Positions 25,817 to 33,356 are shown, counted from the stretch's first letter. The stretch: DNA of 40,814 nucleotides from Campylobacterales bacterium (GCA_016938735.1 JAFGUB010000049.1:1-40814), one strand, 5' to 3'. Translations and numbers: made by a program. The notes: generated by a model from the letters alone, not told the origin.

Positions 25817-25818
25817 AT
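25813..25818 (+). promoter_or_regulatory. -10 box for the LysR-type regulator gene
   Basis: TATAAT, 32 bases before the ATG at 25851; a second TATAAT occurs at 25800-25805. The binding site is GGAATAAG. The remainder of the 177-base uvrD-lysR spacer shows nothing else recognisable. Confidence 0.6.
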
Positions 25819-25850
25819 TTCGCTATTAATTTTACTTATGGAATAAGATA

Positions 25851-26747
25851 ATGCTCAGAGATTTTGCCAAATTGCACACTTTTTTGACGGTTGTGAAGGA
25901 GAAGAGTTTCTCCAAAGCCTCCGCGAAACTTGGCATTTCGCAGCCTGCGGTGACGCAGCAGATCAAATTCATTGAAGACTATCTCGACACCAGAATCGTC
26001 GAGCGTAAAAAGAACGGCATCAAACTCACCAAAGAGGGAGAGGATCTCTACCGCATCGCGATGCGTCTGGACAAGGCGATCATTAGCAGCGAAAAAGAGT
26101 TGCTCAAGATCATCAATAAAGAGTTCACCTTTGTCATCGGTGCCTCCTATGCCATCGGTAACTACATTCTACCCAAGTACCTCTCGAAGATCAAAGAGAC
26201 GATCAACAACGAGGTCTACATGCGGATGGACGTTTCGGCCAATGTGATCGACGAGCTTGAAGAGAAGAAGATCGATATCGCGTTGATAGAATCTCCGGTC
26301 TTTCGTGATGGGATCATCTACCGCGAATGGGTCGAAGACGAGCTGGTGATCTTCTCCAATCAGCCCCTGCCCAAGCAGCTGCGTGTCGAGAATTTTTACG
26401 AGTTTGACTGGATCTGTCGTGATGAGAACTCGCATACGCGCAAGCTAACGGCGGAGGTATTTGAGGAGCTCGGCATCGATTGTTCGAGCTTCAACATCAT
26501 TGGCGTTGTGGCTTCACCGACGGCGATCAAAGAGTCGATCATGCGCTCTCCCAAATCGGGACGTCCGGTGGTGTCGGTCATCTCCCGACATGTCATTAGT
26601 GACGAGGTAGAGGATGGGCGCATGTTTGAAGCGCGCATCAAAAACTACCGCTTGGCGCGTAAGCTCTATATTGCCTACTCCAAAGAGCGCAAACACGACG
26701 CCTTTATCGATAACGTCGTCAACTTTCTCGCGACGATTCGCATCTAA
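25851..26747 (+). CDS. LysR-family transcriptional regulator
   Basis: 298 residues. The N-terminal winged helix-turn-helix (about 5-64) reads LHTFLTVVKEKSFSKASAKLGISQPAVTQQIKFIEDYLDTRIVER in pieces typical of the family. A linker helix and a periplasmic-binding-like effector domain (about 92-295) follow, including the LPKYL and IDIALIESPVFRDG strands. Effector and targets are unknown. Similar regulators are, to my knowledge, common in Campylobacterota. It is divergent from uvrD and convergent with the minus-strand group that includes cysK; a role in sulfur metabolism would be speculation. Confidence 0.92.
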   Translation: MLRDFAKLHTFLTVVKEKSFSKASAKLGISQPAVTQQIKFIEDYLDTRIVERKKNGIKLTKEGEDLYRIAMRLDKAIISSEKELLKIINKEFTFVIGASYAIGNYILPKYLSKIKETINNEVYMRMDVSANVIDELEEKKIDIALIESPVFRDGIIYREWVEDELVIFSNQPLPKQLRVENFYEFDWICRDENSHTRKLTAEVFEELGIDCSSFNIIGVVASPTAIKESIMRSPKSGRPVVSVISRHVISDEVEDGRMFEARIKNYRLARKLYIAYSKERKHDAFIDNVVNFLATIRI

Positions 26748-26775
26748 GGCGCTTTTGAGAAGCGCTACTTCTTTT
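26748..26775 (+). terminator. probable terminator after the LysR-type gene
   Basis: Stem GGCGCTT (26748-26754) with AAGCGCT (26760-26766), loop TTGAG, then ACTTCTTTTT. It starts at the first base after the lysR stop and overlaps the stop codon of the convergent gene. The T-run is interrupted. Confidence 0.55.
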
Positions 26776-27229
26776 TAAAAAACTTCTGATTTTCGGGGTT
26801 GGAGAGCAGTGCTTGCATGGAATTTTTGATCCCCTCTTCGCTTTCGCTAGGCGTAGAAGCAGTGCGGATGAGGCGGGGCTGGGCTAGGTTGATGAAGATC
26901 GGGGTTTCGTCGATGATGATCTGCATGATGCTCAGCAGCGGCACGGTGACAAAACTACCGATGTTTTCGGGTCCGAATCCCGCTTCAAAGAGCAGTTCGT
27001 CTTGTTCGATATGGGCCGATTCGAAGGTGTAGCCGGCTAAAAAAAAGAGGGTCATCGGGCGAAATTCGCTGCTAATGTGCCGAGGCAGTTCGGGCTCAAA
27101 GCGCAGGTAGTCGATCTTGCACAAAATACCAAAGTTCTGTTCATTCTCAAAGAGGTAGATGAGCAGATCTTGTATATGCTTGCGCATCATATTGCCATAT
27201 CCGGCGTTGTTCACCACATCGATCAACAT
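26765..27229 (-). CDS. uncharacterised small protein, possibly SspB-like
   Basis: 154 residues, no signal peptide or membrane segment. I do not recognise it firmly. The order of elements resembles the ClpXP adaptor SspB: an N-terminal helix ending in a chain-terminus motif (HIQDLLIYLFENEQ), a strand with KIDYLRFEP, a central TLFFLAGYTFESAHI, then ELLFEAGFGPENIGSFVTVPLLSIMQIII. SspB has an equivalent LNIAPRAV...F.ARFGG...VPL.AVLAIYA pattern. A low-complexity linker follows, with a short basic tail (QKFFKKK) where SspB carries its ClpX-binding peptide. This is inference from pattern only. It lies 10 bases after the pabC stop on the same strand. Confidence 0.75.
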   Translation of the reverse strand: MLIDVVNNAGYGNMMRKHIQDLLIYLFENEQNFGILCKIDYLRFEPELPRHISSEFRPMTLFFLAGYTFESAHIEQDELLFEAGFGPENIGSFVTVPLLSIMQIIIDETPIFINLAQPRLIRTASTPSESEEGIKNSMQALLSNPENQKFFKKK

Positions 27230-27239
27230 GCGTTAGCCT

Positions 27240-27821
27240 TTAGCTTTTTAGCGCCATTATACCATCTTGCACGATGTGAAACCCCAGCATAGCATTGAGC
27301 AGCGCCAAGCCTTCATATTGCGAGAGTTTATCAACCCTGATGGGGCGTACATGTAAGCGCCCCTCATCAATAAGCCGTGCGCGCGTAGTCCCCGCTAGCA
27401 GCGGTGTATGTGGCGTATACCAAAGCCCGTTCTGCAAGAAAGCGACGTTGGCGATGGGGGTGTCGGTGATATAACCGTTTTGAACGATCAGGACCGAGTC
27501 GCACGCTCCGTTTTGGGTCTGGAGCGCATCAAGGGCGCTGCGGTCGGCGTATTTGTACATGTAATCAATCCGCTCGGCCTGAATGAGCCGCAATGAGCGC
27601 GGGGGATGCGGTGTATAGGGGTGGTAACCGGTTTGGATACCGTGCGCGTCGTAGAGGACGCGGCAGCGCCAGAGTCCGCTTGGCGGTGGATCGAGCAGGG
27701 AGGCGAGATCATAATGCGCGTCGATACTGTGGGCATAAAGGGTGCGTTCAAGTCGTGATTGATGGTAGCTTATATGCGCTATTTTTCCCTCAGAGGCGCA
27801 CAGCGTCTCGAGAAAACGCAC
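27240..27821 (-). CDS. pabC: class IV aminotransferase, probable aminodeoxychorismate lyase
   Basis: Removes pyruvate from aminodeoxychorismate to yield p-aminobenzoate. The protein has about 193 residues from GTG at 27821, directly behind the cysK stop; the open frame continues upstream but antisense-like inside cysK, so the longer form is rejected. Visible family features are FLETLCASEGKIAHISYHQSRLERT, the PLP Lys candidate in DYMYKYADR, the NGYITDTPIANVAF block with Glu replaced by Thr-Asp, and TPLLAGTTRARLI. Short class IV enzymes of this type are typical in Campylobacterota. D-amino acid or branched-chain specificity is not excluded. Two palindrome variants lie inside. Confidence 0.82.
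   Translation of the reverse strand: MRFLETLCASEGKIAHISYHQSRLERTLYAHSIDAHYDLASLLDPPPSGLWRCRVLYDAHGIQTGYHPYTPHPPRSLRLIQAERIDYMYKYADRSALDALQTQNGACDSVLIVQNGYITDTPIANVAFLQNGLWYTPHTPLLAGTTRARLIDEGRLHVRPIRVDKLSQYEGLALLNAMLGFHIVQDGIMALKS
27347..27356. repeat. variant palindrome GTACATGTAA in pabC
   Basis: One base from consensus; on the coding strand TTACATGTAC, read Leu-His-Val-Arg. Confidence 0.85.
27555..27564. repeat. variant palindrome GTACATGTAA in pabC, Tyr-Met-Tyr frame
   Basis: On the coding strand TTACATGTAC, read Asp-Tyr-Met-Tyr-Lys. The variant last base prevents an in-frame TAA that the exact palindrome would create. Confidence 0.85.
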
Positions 27822-27822
27822 G

Positions 27823-28749
27823 TTACGAATCGCTAAAGAGCGCCGTGGAGATATAGCGCTCTCCGGTGTCGCAGAGGATCGTGACCACTGTTTTGCCCTG
27901 ATTTTCGGGTCTGGAGGCGACCTGCATGGCGGCAAAAACATTGGCACCGGCGGAGATACCCACCAGCAGCCCTTCGCTGCGTGCGAGCATCTTGGCCGTG
28001 GCGATAGCGTCTTCGTTGCTGACGGTGAGCACCTCGTTGTAGATGGCGGTATTGAGCACTTGGGGGACAAAACCCGCACCGATGCCCTGAATCTTGTGCG
28101 CACCGGGCGCTCCGCCTGAGAGCACGCTGGAGTCTTGGGGTTCGACGGCGATCACCTGCAGATGCGGTAGCGCTTCGCGCAGGACTTCTGAGGTGCCCGT
28201 CAGGGTGCCGCCGGTGCCTACGGCAGCGACGAAGATGTCGATTTTGCCCTCAGTGTCGCGCAAAATTTCCGGTGCGGTCGTATCGCGGTGGATTTGGGGA
28301 TTGGCAGGGTTTTCAAACTGCTGCAAAATGATCGATCCGGGAAGCTCACGCTGCAGCTCTACGGCCCGCTCAATCGCACCGCGCATCCCTGCGGCGGCAG
28401 GGGTGAGCACCAGCTCCGCCCCAAGCGCCTTGAGCAGGTTGCGCCGCTCGACGCTCATCGATTCGGGCATGGTGAGGATGAGCCGTAGCCCCAACGCCGC
28501 GCAGATGGAGGCGAGGGCGATACCGGTATTGCCGCTGGTGGGTTCGATGATGACGCCGTGCTCTTTAAGCCGCCCCTCTTGGAGTGCGCTGTGGATCATG
28601 TTAAAGCCGATGCGGTCTTTGACGGAGCTGGTAGGGTTCATAAATTCGCATTTTCCAAGGATGGTCGCGCCGCTTTGCGATGAGGGGGCGCCCAGGCGAA
28701 CCAGAGGGGTATTGCCGATGAGCTCGGTGATATTGTGCGCAATCTTCAT
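27823..28749 (-). CDS. cysK: cysteine synthase A (O-acetylserine sulfhydrylase)
   Basis: PLP enzyme making cysteine from O-acetylserine and sulfide. From ATG at 28749 (MKIAHNITELIGNTPLVRL) the protein has 308 residues; an upstream in-frame ATG at 28788 is rejected because the conserved N terminus begins at MKIAHN. The PLP Lys is in MNPTSSVKDRIG, the substrate loop is EPTSGNTG, and the phosphate-binding loop GTGGTLTGTS. Its stop is one base from the pabC start. Sulfide-based cysteine synthesis fits a sulfur-metabolising host, as does the MetY-type enzyme at 2.7 kb. Confidence 0.95.
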   Translation of the reverse strand: MKIAHNITELIGNTPLVRLGAPSSQSGATILGKCEFMNPTSSVKDRIGFNMIHSALQEGRLKEHGVIIEPTSGNTGIALASICAALGLRLILTMPESMSVERRNLLKALGAELVLTPAAAGMRGAIERAVELQRELPGSIILQQFENPANPQIHRDTTAPEILRDTEGKIDIFVAAVGTGGTLTGTSEVLREALPHLQVIAVEPQDSSVLSGGAPGAHKIQGIGAGFVPQVLNTAIYNEVLTVSNEDAIATAKMLARSEGLLVGISAGANVFAAMQVASRPENQGKTVVTILCDTGERYISTALFSDS

Positions 28750-28839
28750 AGTGTGCCTTTGAAAAAAAGTGCGCTTATCATAGCTCAATTCGCTTTGAAG
28801 TCGATGAAAGTTGACTAAAGCACTAATCTTGCTAAAGTT

Positions 28840-30063
28840 TTAAGGGGTGACGATGCCCGTACCCGCCGCATTGGCGGCGTGGAAAATGACGGTGCCGTGG
28901 CGTTTGGCGTAGTAGCGCATCAAAAGCCGCTGCAAGGTCGGCTCAATCGAGGGCATAAACCAAGCGTTGTTGCTGATGACGATCATGTAGCGCGGTGCGC
29001 CGATGTAGAGATCTTCATGGGTTGCTTCGTAGCAGACAGCGTTGCGAAACCAAATCCCCTTGACCGCAAAATTGCTCGGTGCCTCGGCGTGCAGGTAGTC
29101 CGAAGCGCCGTCAAAAAAGGTGCGGTTGACATACTCGCGTGCAAAGGCGGGCAAAGGGATGTACTCGCCGAAGGGAACCAGCACCATCTTTTTGAAAATC
29201 TGCATCTCACCTTGATCGAACAGGTAGGTGACGTTGTAGTTGGCACCGTTATCGTATTGTAATGAGCCGGTGACGATGGTGATGGCGTAGGAGCGCTCTT
29301 TGAGCTGTTCGATAAGATCGGGGCGCAAGTTTAAAAAGAGGGCGAAGGCCGATTCGGGGAGCACGACGACGTCGTAGCCTTCGTCGATTGCGGCATCGAT
29401 GGCTTGAAAATTGTTGCGGTTGATGCGCGGCTCCATGTAGCTTTGCCACTTGAGCTCCTGAGGAAGATCGGTGGCGATGAGCTTGATGCTTAGCGGCGGC
29501 ATGTTCACCTCGTGCGTTTTAAAATCAAGCGCGGCAAGGAGCAGCAGCCATGCAATATGGCGGCGCGGATGCTTACATGTAAGCACAAACGCGATCACGG
29601 CAAGGACGAGCGCAAACTGCCACTTCTCCACTCCGAAATAGCTCTCGACCAGTAGCAGCTCAGGCACCATCCAGTTGAAGTTAAAAGGGGCGATCAGGCT
29701 CAGGGCAAGCAAGATCAGCACGCGCCATCTGGGATCGGCGCTCAGCGAGAGCAGGCCGAAATAGATCATGTAGACGAGACCGAACCCAAATGAGACGATG
29801 GGAATCATGTAGCCGACGTGGTAATACTCGAAGCTGTAGCCGATCCAGTAAAACCACGCAAGCCCGATCCAAAAACCGCCCCAAAGCAGTGCACCGCGTG
29901 GCAAAAAGAGCAGCAGAGCGTAGGCGATCAACGCCGCAAGGGTGTTGCAGGGTTTGCATGTAAAGCCGTAGTGTTCGGCGTAGAGAAAAAAAGAATAGGC
30001 GATAGTGAGTGCCAATCCCAAGGAGAGTTGTCGAAGGAGAGAGGTGAGAATCGGCCGTGACAT
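28840..30063 (-). CDS. lnt: apolipoprotein N-acyltransferase
   Basis: Adds the third acyl chain to lipoproteins at the inner membrane. The 407-residue protein (from ATG at 30063) has about six N-terminal membrane helices (up to about residue 175) and a nitrilase-type periplasmic domain. The catalytic triad is visible: Glu237 in VVVLPESAF, Lys292 in KKMVLVPFGEY, Cys344 in NAVCYEATHE. The C-terminal membrane helix usual in E. coli Lnt is missing; the protein ends at AAGTGIVTP. ATGs at 30072 and 30093 are alternatives. Two palindrome copies encode Thr-Cys. Confidence 0.88.
   Translation of the reverse strand: MSRPILTSLLRQLSLGLALTIAYSFFLYAEHYGFTCKPCNTLAALIAYALLLFLPRGALLWGGFWIGLAWFYWIGYSFEYYHVGYMIPIVSFGFGLVYMIYFGLLSLSADPRWRVLILLALSLIAPFNFNWMVPELLLVESYFGVEKWQFALVLAVIAFVLTCKHPRRHIAWLLLLAALDFKTHEVNMPPLSIKLIATDLPQELKWQSYMEPRINRNNFQAIDAAIDEGYDVVVLPESAFALFLNLRPDLIEQLKERSYAITIVTGSLQYDNGANYNVTYLFDQGEMQIFKKMVLVPFGEYIPLPAFAREYVNRTFFDGASDYLHAEAPSNFAVKGIWFRNAVCYEATHEDLYIGAPRYMIVISNNAWFMPSIEPTLQRLLMRYYAKRHGTVIFHAANAAGTGIVTP
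29573..29582. repeat. TTACATGTAA copy in lnt, Thr-Cys frame
   Basis: Core of a 16-bp perfect palindrome TGCTTACATGTAAGCA (29570-29585); read as Leu-Thr-Cys-Lys within or at the end of a membrane helix. Confidence 0.95.
29954..29963. repeat. variant palindrome TTGCATGTAA in lnt
   Basis: On the coding strand TTACATGCAA, the same variant as the copy before clpS; read as Phe-Thr-Cys-Lys. Confidence 0.65.
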
Positions 30064-30070
30064 GGCGCGC

Positions 30071-30076
30071 ATTATA
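30071..30076 (-). promoter_or_regulatory. -10-like box at the lnt start
   Basis: TATAAT on the minus strand ends 8 bases before the ATG at 30063. If used, transcription would begin at or next to the start codon, giving a leaderless message. Confidence 0.4.
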
Positions 30077-30098
30077 GCTTTGTTCAGGCACATTCAAG

Positions 30099-30104
30099 TA
30101 TAAT
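30099..30104 (+). promoter_or_regulatory. -10 box for the yajC-secD-secF operon
   Basis: TATAAT, 32 bases before the yajC ATG; AAGGAAA lies ahead of the start. Confidence 0.7.
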
Positions 30105-30135
30105 TCCCGCAATTTTCACCCAAGGAAACCCGCAT

Positions 30136-30402
30136 ATGGAACTCTTAGCTCAGCTTCTCCCCTTTATCTTTCTGATCGCGATCATGTACTTTGTCATCAT
30201 TCGCCCGCAGCAGCAGCAGGCTAAGCGCCATCAGGAGATGATCACCAATCTGCAAAAAGGGGACAAAATCGTCACCAACGGCGGATTGATCGTGGAGATC
30301 AAAAAGGTGGAGAACGCCTTTTTCCTCGTCAAAATCAGCGACGAAATGACCGCCAAGCTTGATAAGCAATCCGTTGCCCGAAAGTACGAGGATGAAGCTT
30401 AA
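30136..30402 (+). CDS. yajC: preprotein translocase subunit YajC
   Basis: Small inner-membrane partner of SecDF and SecYEG. The 88-residue protein has one N-terminal membrane helix (about 5-23), the signature YFVIIRPQQQQAKRHQEM, and the cytoplasmic LQKGDKIVTNGGLIVEIKKVE domain. It opens the Sec accessory operon; its last 11 bases overlap secD. Confidence 0.95.
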   Translation: MELLAQLLPFIFLIAIMYFVIIRPQQQQAKRHQEMITNLQKGDKIVTNGGLIVEIKKVENAFFLVKISDEMTAKLDKQSVARKYEDEA

Positions 30403-31963
30403 TTTCCGTCTGATTCTCTTTATTGCCGCCATCCTCTTTGGGGTAGGCTTTTCTGCCCCTTCGCTGCTACAGCTTGATAAGGGTGCCAAAATCACTCTGG
30501 GCCTTGACCTGCAAGGCGGCTTGAACATGCTGCTGGGCGTCAAGACCGAAGAGGCGCTCGCTTCGCGGCTCAAATCGGTTGCCGCCAGCGTCAAACACTT
30601 CACCGATCGTAACGATATCCTCATCGACGAGCTTTCCGCCACACCTGAATACGTTCGCTTTACGCTGCTTGATGCCGATGATGCGAAAGCAATGGAAGAG
30701 ATGCTCGCCAAAATCGATGGTCTTAGCATGGCTAAAGAGGGCGAGCGCTACAGCCTCAGCTTTGGCGAAGAGGCGGTTTTGGCACTCAAAAACAAGGCGA
30801 TCGAACAGGCGATCGAGACGATCCGCAACCGTCTTGACCAGTTCGGTTTGGCCGAGCCTACTGTCGCCAAGCAGGGAGAGGATAAGATTCTCGTCGAGCT
30901 ACCGGGCATCAAAACGGTAGAAGAGGAGCAGCGCGCCCGCGCACTCATCTCGCGCGCGGCCAAGCTGGAGCTGATGGCGGTGGATGAGGAGCGTGCGATG
31001 CGCGTCTATCAGATGAATCCCGCCGAAGCGGCGCAGTACGGCGATCTGATCTTGGATGATGCCGAGCGTGGTGAGGTCAAGCATCTGGTGCGCCAGATCC
31101 CCATTCTCGATGGCGGAATGCTCACCGACGCTTCGGTCGGCTTCAACCAAAACAATGAACCCATCATCAACTTTTCGCTCAACTCTGAAGGGGCGCAGAT
31201 TTTCGGTGACTTTACCGGCAAAAACGTCGGTAAGCGCCTCGCCGTGGTACTTGATGGCAAGGTGATGAGTGATCCGGTGATCAACGAGCGCATCGGCGGA
31301 GGCGCGGGGCAGATCAGCGGTCGCTATACTGTTTCAAGCGCCAATGATCTCGCGATTGCGCTGCGCTCAGGTGCACTGCTCGCTCCCATTGAGCTGCTGG
31401 AAAAACGCTCCGTGGGACCCAGCTTGGGGGCTGAGAGTATTCAGGCCAGTCTGATCGCTTTGGTGGGCGGTTTTGTGCTGGTGATGGCCTTTATGATCGT
31501 CTATTACCGCGCGGCGGGGGTGATTGCCAATATCGCGCTGGTGGTGAACCTCTTTTTGATTCTGGCGGTTATGGCGCTCTTTGGGGCGACGCTCACCTTA
31601 CCGGGAATGGCGGGGATCGTGCTGACGGTCGGTATGGCGGTGGATGCCAACGTCATTATCTCGGAGCGTATTCGGGAGCTGCTGCATCAGGGCGCTTCGA
31701 TCCACAAGGCGATCGAAGAGGGGTACGCCAATGCCATGAGCGCCATCATCGATGCCAACATCACCACGCTGATCGCCGCGGTGGTGCTCTATGTTTATGG
31801 CAGCGGTGCGGTCAAGGGCTTTGCGATTACGATTAGCATCGGTATTTTGGCTTCGATGCTGACCGCCATCTTGGGTACGCACGGTATCTATGAGATGCTG
31901 GAATCCAAAATCCAGAAGAGCAAAAATATTGCCTTCTGGTTCGGCGTCAGGAAGGGGGCGTAA
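30392..31963 (+). CDS. secD: protein translocase subunit SecD
   Basis: Uses the proton motive force to pull secreted proteins across the membrane. From ATG at 30392 (MKLNFRLILFIAAILFG) it has 523 residues. One N-terminal membrane helix is followed by LGLDLQGGLNMLLG (the D1 motif) and a large periplasmic P1 domain. A five-helix RND-type membrane domain (from about residue 350) carries GMAVDANVIISERIRE with the proton-relay Asp. An upstream ATG at 30359 lies deep inside yajC and is rejected. Confidence 0.96.
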   Translation: MKLNFRLILFIAAILFGVGFSAPSLLQLDKGAKITLGLDLQGGLNMLLGVKTEEALASRLKSVAASVKHFTDRNDILIDELSATPEYVRFTLLDADDAKAMEEMLAKIDGLSMAKEGERYSLSFGEEAVLALKNKAIEQAIETIRNRLDQFGLAEPTVAKQGEDKILVELPGIKTVEEEQRARALISRAAKLELMAVDEERAMRVYQMNPAEAAQYGDLILDDAERGEVKHLVRQIPILDGGMLTDASVGFNQNNEPIINFSLNSEGAQIFGDFTGKNVGKRLAVVLDGKVMSDPVINERIGGGAGQISGRYTVSSANDLAIALRSGALLAPIELLEKRSVGPSLGAESIQASLIALVGGFVLVMAFMIVYYRAAGVIANIALVVNLFLILAVMALFGATLTLPGMAGIVLTVGMAVDANVIISERIRELLHQGASIHKAIEEGYANAMSAIIDANITTLIAAVVLYVYGSGAVKGFAITISIGILASMLTAILGTHGIYEMLESKIQKSKNIAFWFGVRKGA

Positions 31964-32935
31964 ATGGAGTTTTTTAAACAGCAGGGCACCGTTGATTTTA
32001 TGGGCAAAGCGAAGCTATCGATGATGGTTTCGCTCCTGTTAGTGGTGGCATCATTGGCGGTTTTGGCGTTCAAGGGCCTCAACTTCGGCGTCGATTTCGC
32101 GGGTGGAACCATCGTGCAGGTACGCTACGACGTAGCTGCGCCGATTGCTCAGATGCGTGATCGCCTATCTACCAACCCGATTTTTGCGGACGCTACGGTG
32201 ACGGAGTTCGGTAGTGCCGAAGAGGTGATCATCCGATTCGGCGGCTCGTCGCAGAACCTGCAAAACGATATCGGCGACGAGACGGCCAAAGTACTTGAAG
32301 GGACGGGGAGTTTCGAGATCCGACGGGTTGACATGGTCGGTCCTAAGGTGGGTGGCGAACTGCGTGAAAAGGGGATGATGGCACTGCTTTTTGCCACCAT
32401 CGGCATCTTGATCTATGTGGCGTTTCGTTTTGAGTGGCGCTTTGCGGTCGCTTCGGTGATTGCTTTGGTGCATGATATGACGATCGCGGTAGGGGCGTTG
32501 GCACTTTTTGAGATCCCCGTCAATCTTGATGTTTTAGCGGCGATGCTCACTTTGCTTGGCTATTCGCTTAACGACACCATCATCGTTTTCGACCGTATTC
32601 GTGAAGGGATCAACACCCTCAAAAGCACAGTGCTGGGCGAAGTGATCAATGAATCGGTCACGCGTACCCTCTCGCGCACAACCCTGACCTCGCTGACCAC
32701 TTTGTTTGTGGTAGCGATGCTCTACTTCTTCGGCGGAGAGATCATCAACGCCTTCGCCTTTACGCTCTTGGTGGGTATCGTGGTGGGAACCTACAGCTCC
32801 ATCTTTGTCGCTTCACCGATTTTGATGCTGTTTGGATTCGACATTAAAGGCTACCGCGCACGCATGGCCGAAAAGGCGAAGCGTGAAGCGGAACGAGAGC
32901 GCATGCGCGCTCAGTTTGAGCAGGGGACGCTTTAG
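31964..32935 (+). CDS. secF: protein translocase subunit SecF
   Basis: Partner of SecD, with the same fold in shorter form. The 323-residue protein has an N-terminal membrane helix (about 14-36), NFGVDFAGGTIVQVRY, a short periplasmic domain, and five C-terminal helices. These include GYSLNDTIIVFDRIREG and the end of domain FAFTLLVGIVVGTYSSIFVASP. The ATG follows the secD stop without a gap. Confidence 0.96.
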   Translation: MEFFKQQGTVDFMGKAKLSMMVSLLLVVASLAVLAFKGLNFGVDFAGGTIVQVRYDVAAPIAQMRDRLSTNPIFADATVTEFGSAEEVIIRFGGSSQNLQNDIGDETAKVLEGTGSFEIRRVDMVGPKVGGELREKGMMALLFATIGILIYVAFRFEWRFAVASVIALVHDMTIAVGALALFEIPVNLDVLAAMLTLLGYSLNDTIIVFDRIREGINTLKSTVLGEVINESVTRTLSRTTLTSLTTLFVVAMLYFFGGEIINAFAFTLLVGIVVGTYSSIFVASPILMLFGFDIKGYRARMAEKAKREAERERMRAQFEQGTL

Positions 32936-32965
32936 TTCTCTTAGTTTACTTTTTAAGGATCGACG

Positions 32966-33304
32966 ATGGATTGGGGCAAGGTCATTTATGTCTTCTTTAC
33001 GTTGATGTCGCTGACATCGACGGCAGGCTTTTTGTACGAACACAGCGCGATTGCGCTCTTTGTAGCGGCCAGTTTGAATCTGGTCTCGACCATTCTGAAA
33101 ATCGGCGTGCGTAATCTGCTCTCAGCCGAGCTTTTTGCCAGCTCTTTGGTGGCCGATTTGCACCTGATTCCGGCATTTATCTACCTTGAAGTGGCCGGCA
33201 GTATGTCTTGGGCCATCGCTCTGGCCATCGGCGCACTGATCGCTAACCTCTTCTCGATTGTGCTGGTATTTATCGAAAGCGCACATGTGCGCGAAGAGTA
33301 TTAA
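32966..33304 (+). CDS. DUF6394-type small membrane protein
   Basis: 112 residues, about four membrane helices (7-24, 28-46, 58-77, 80-104), a start [15 protein letters not shown], and a polar C terminus. I believe it belongs to the DUF6394 group seen between secF and leuS in Campylobacterota. Function unknown. The 30-base gap after secF and AAGGATCGACG ahead of the ATG suggest it is part of the sec operon. Confidence 0.82.
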   Translation: MDWGKVIYVFFTLMSLTSTAGFLYEHSAIALFVAASLNLVSTILKIGVRNLLSAELFASSLVADLHLIPAFIYLEVAGSMSWAIALAIGALIANLFSIVLVFIESAHVREEY

Positions 33305-33312
33305 TCTTAAAT

Positions 33313-33340
33313 CCTTACATGTAAGGGCCCCTTGCGGCCC
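33313..33340 (+). promoter_or_regulatory. palindrome and G/C hairpin in the leuS leader
   Basis: CCTTACATGTAAGG (33313-33326) overlaps GGGCC (33325-33329), which can pair with GGCCC (33336-33340) around a 6-base loop. There is no T-run, so this is not an intrinsic terminator. It ends 16 bases before the leuS start. Confidence 0.4.
33315..33324. repeat. TTACATGTAA copy in the spacer before leuS
   Basis: Exact, within the 14-bp palindrome CCTTACATGTAAGG; non-coding given the leuS start at 33357. Confidence 0.95.
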
Positions 33341-33356
33341 GAAGCGGAGCATCTAC

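Noticed and set aside
26587-26594. GACATGTC as another member of the palindrome family
   Set aside because: Only the ACATGT core matches; both outer positions differ, as expected for a chance 6-mer.
27822-28103. Longer pabC frame reaching 28103
   Set aside because: The extension lies wholly inside cysK in another frame, has low-complexity Pro/Ser-rich sequence, and lacks similarity to the family; GTG at 27821 fits the conserved N terminus.
33279-33292. GCGCACATGTGCGC as a copy of the dispersed repeat
   Set aside because: The core is CACATGTG rather than TACATGTA; it is reported with the leuS leader but not counted.
33258-33356. Earlier leuS start at 33258
   Set aside because: It would read through the end of the DUF6394 gene and the palindrome-hairpin spacer; the TTG at 33357 has a good binding site and begins the conserved EYTPSSIE segment.
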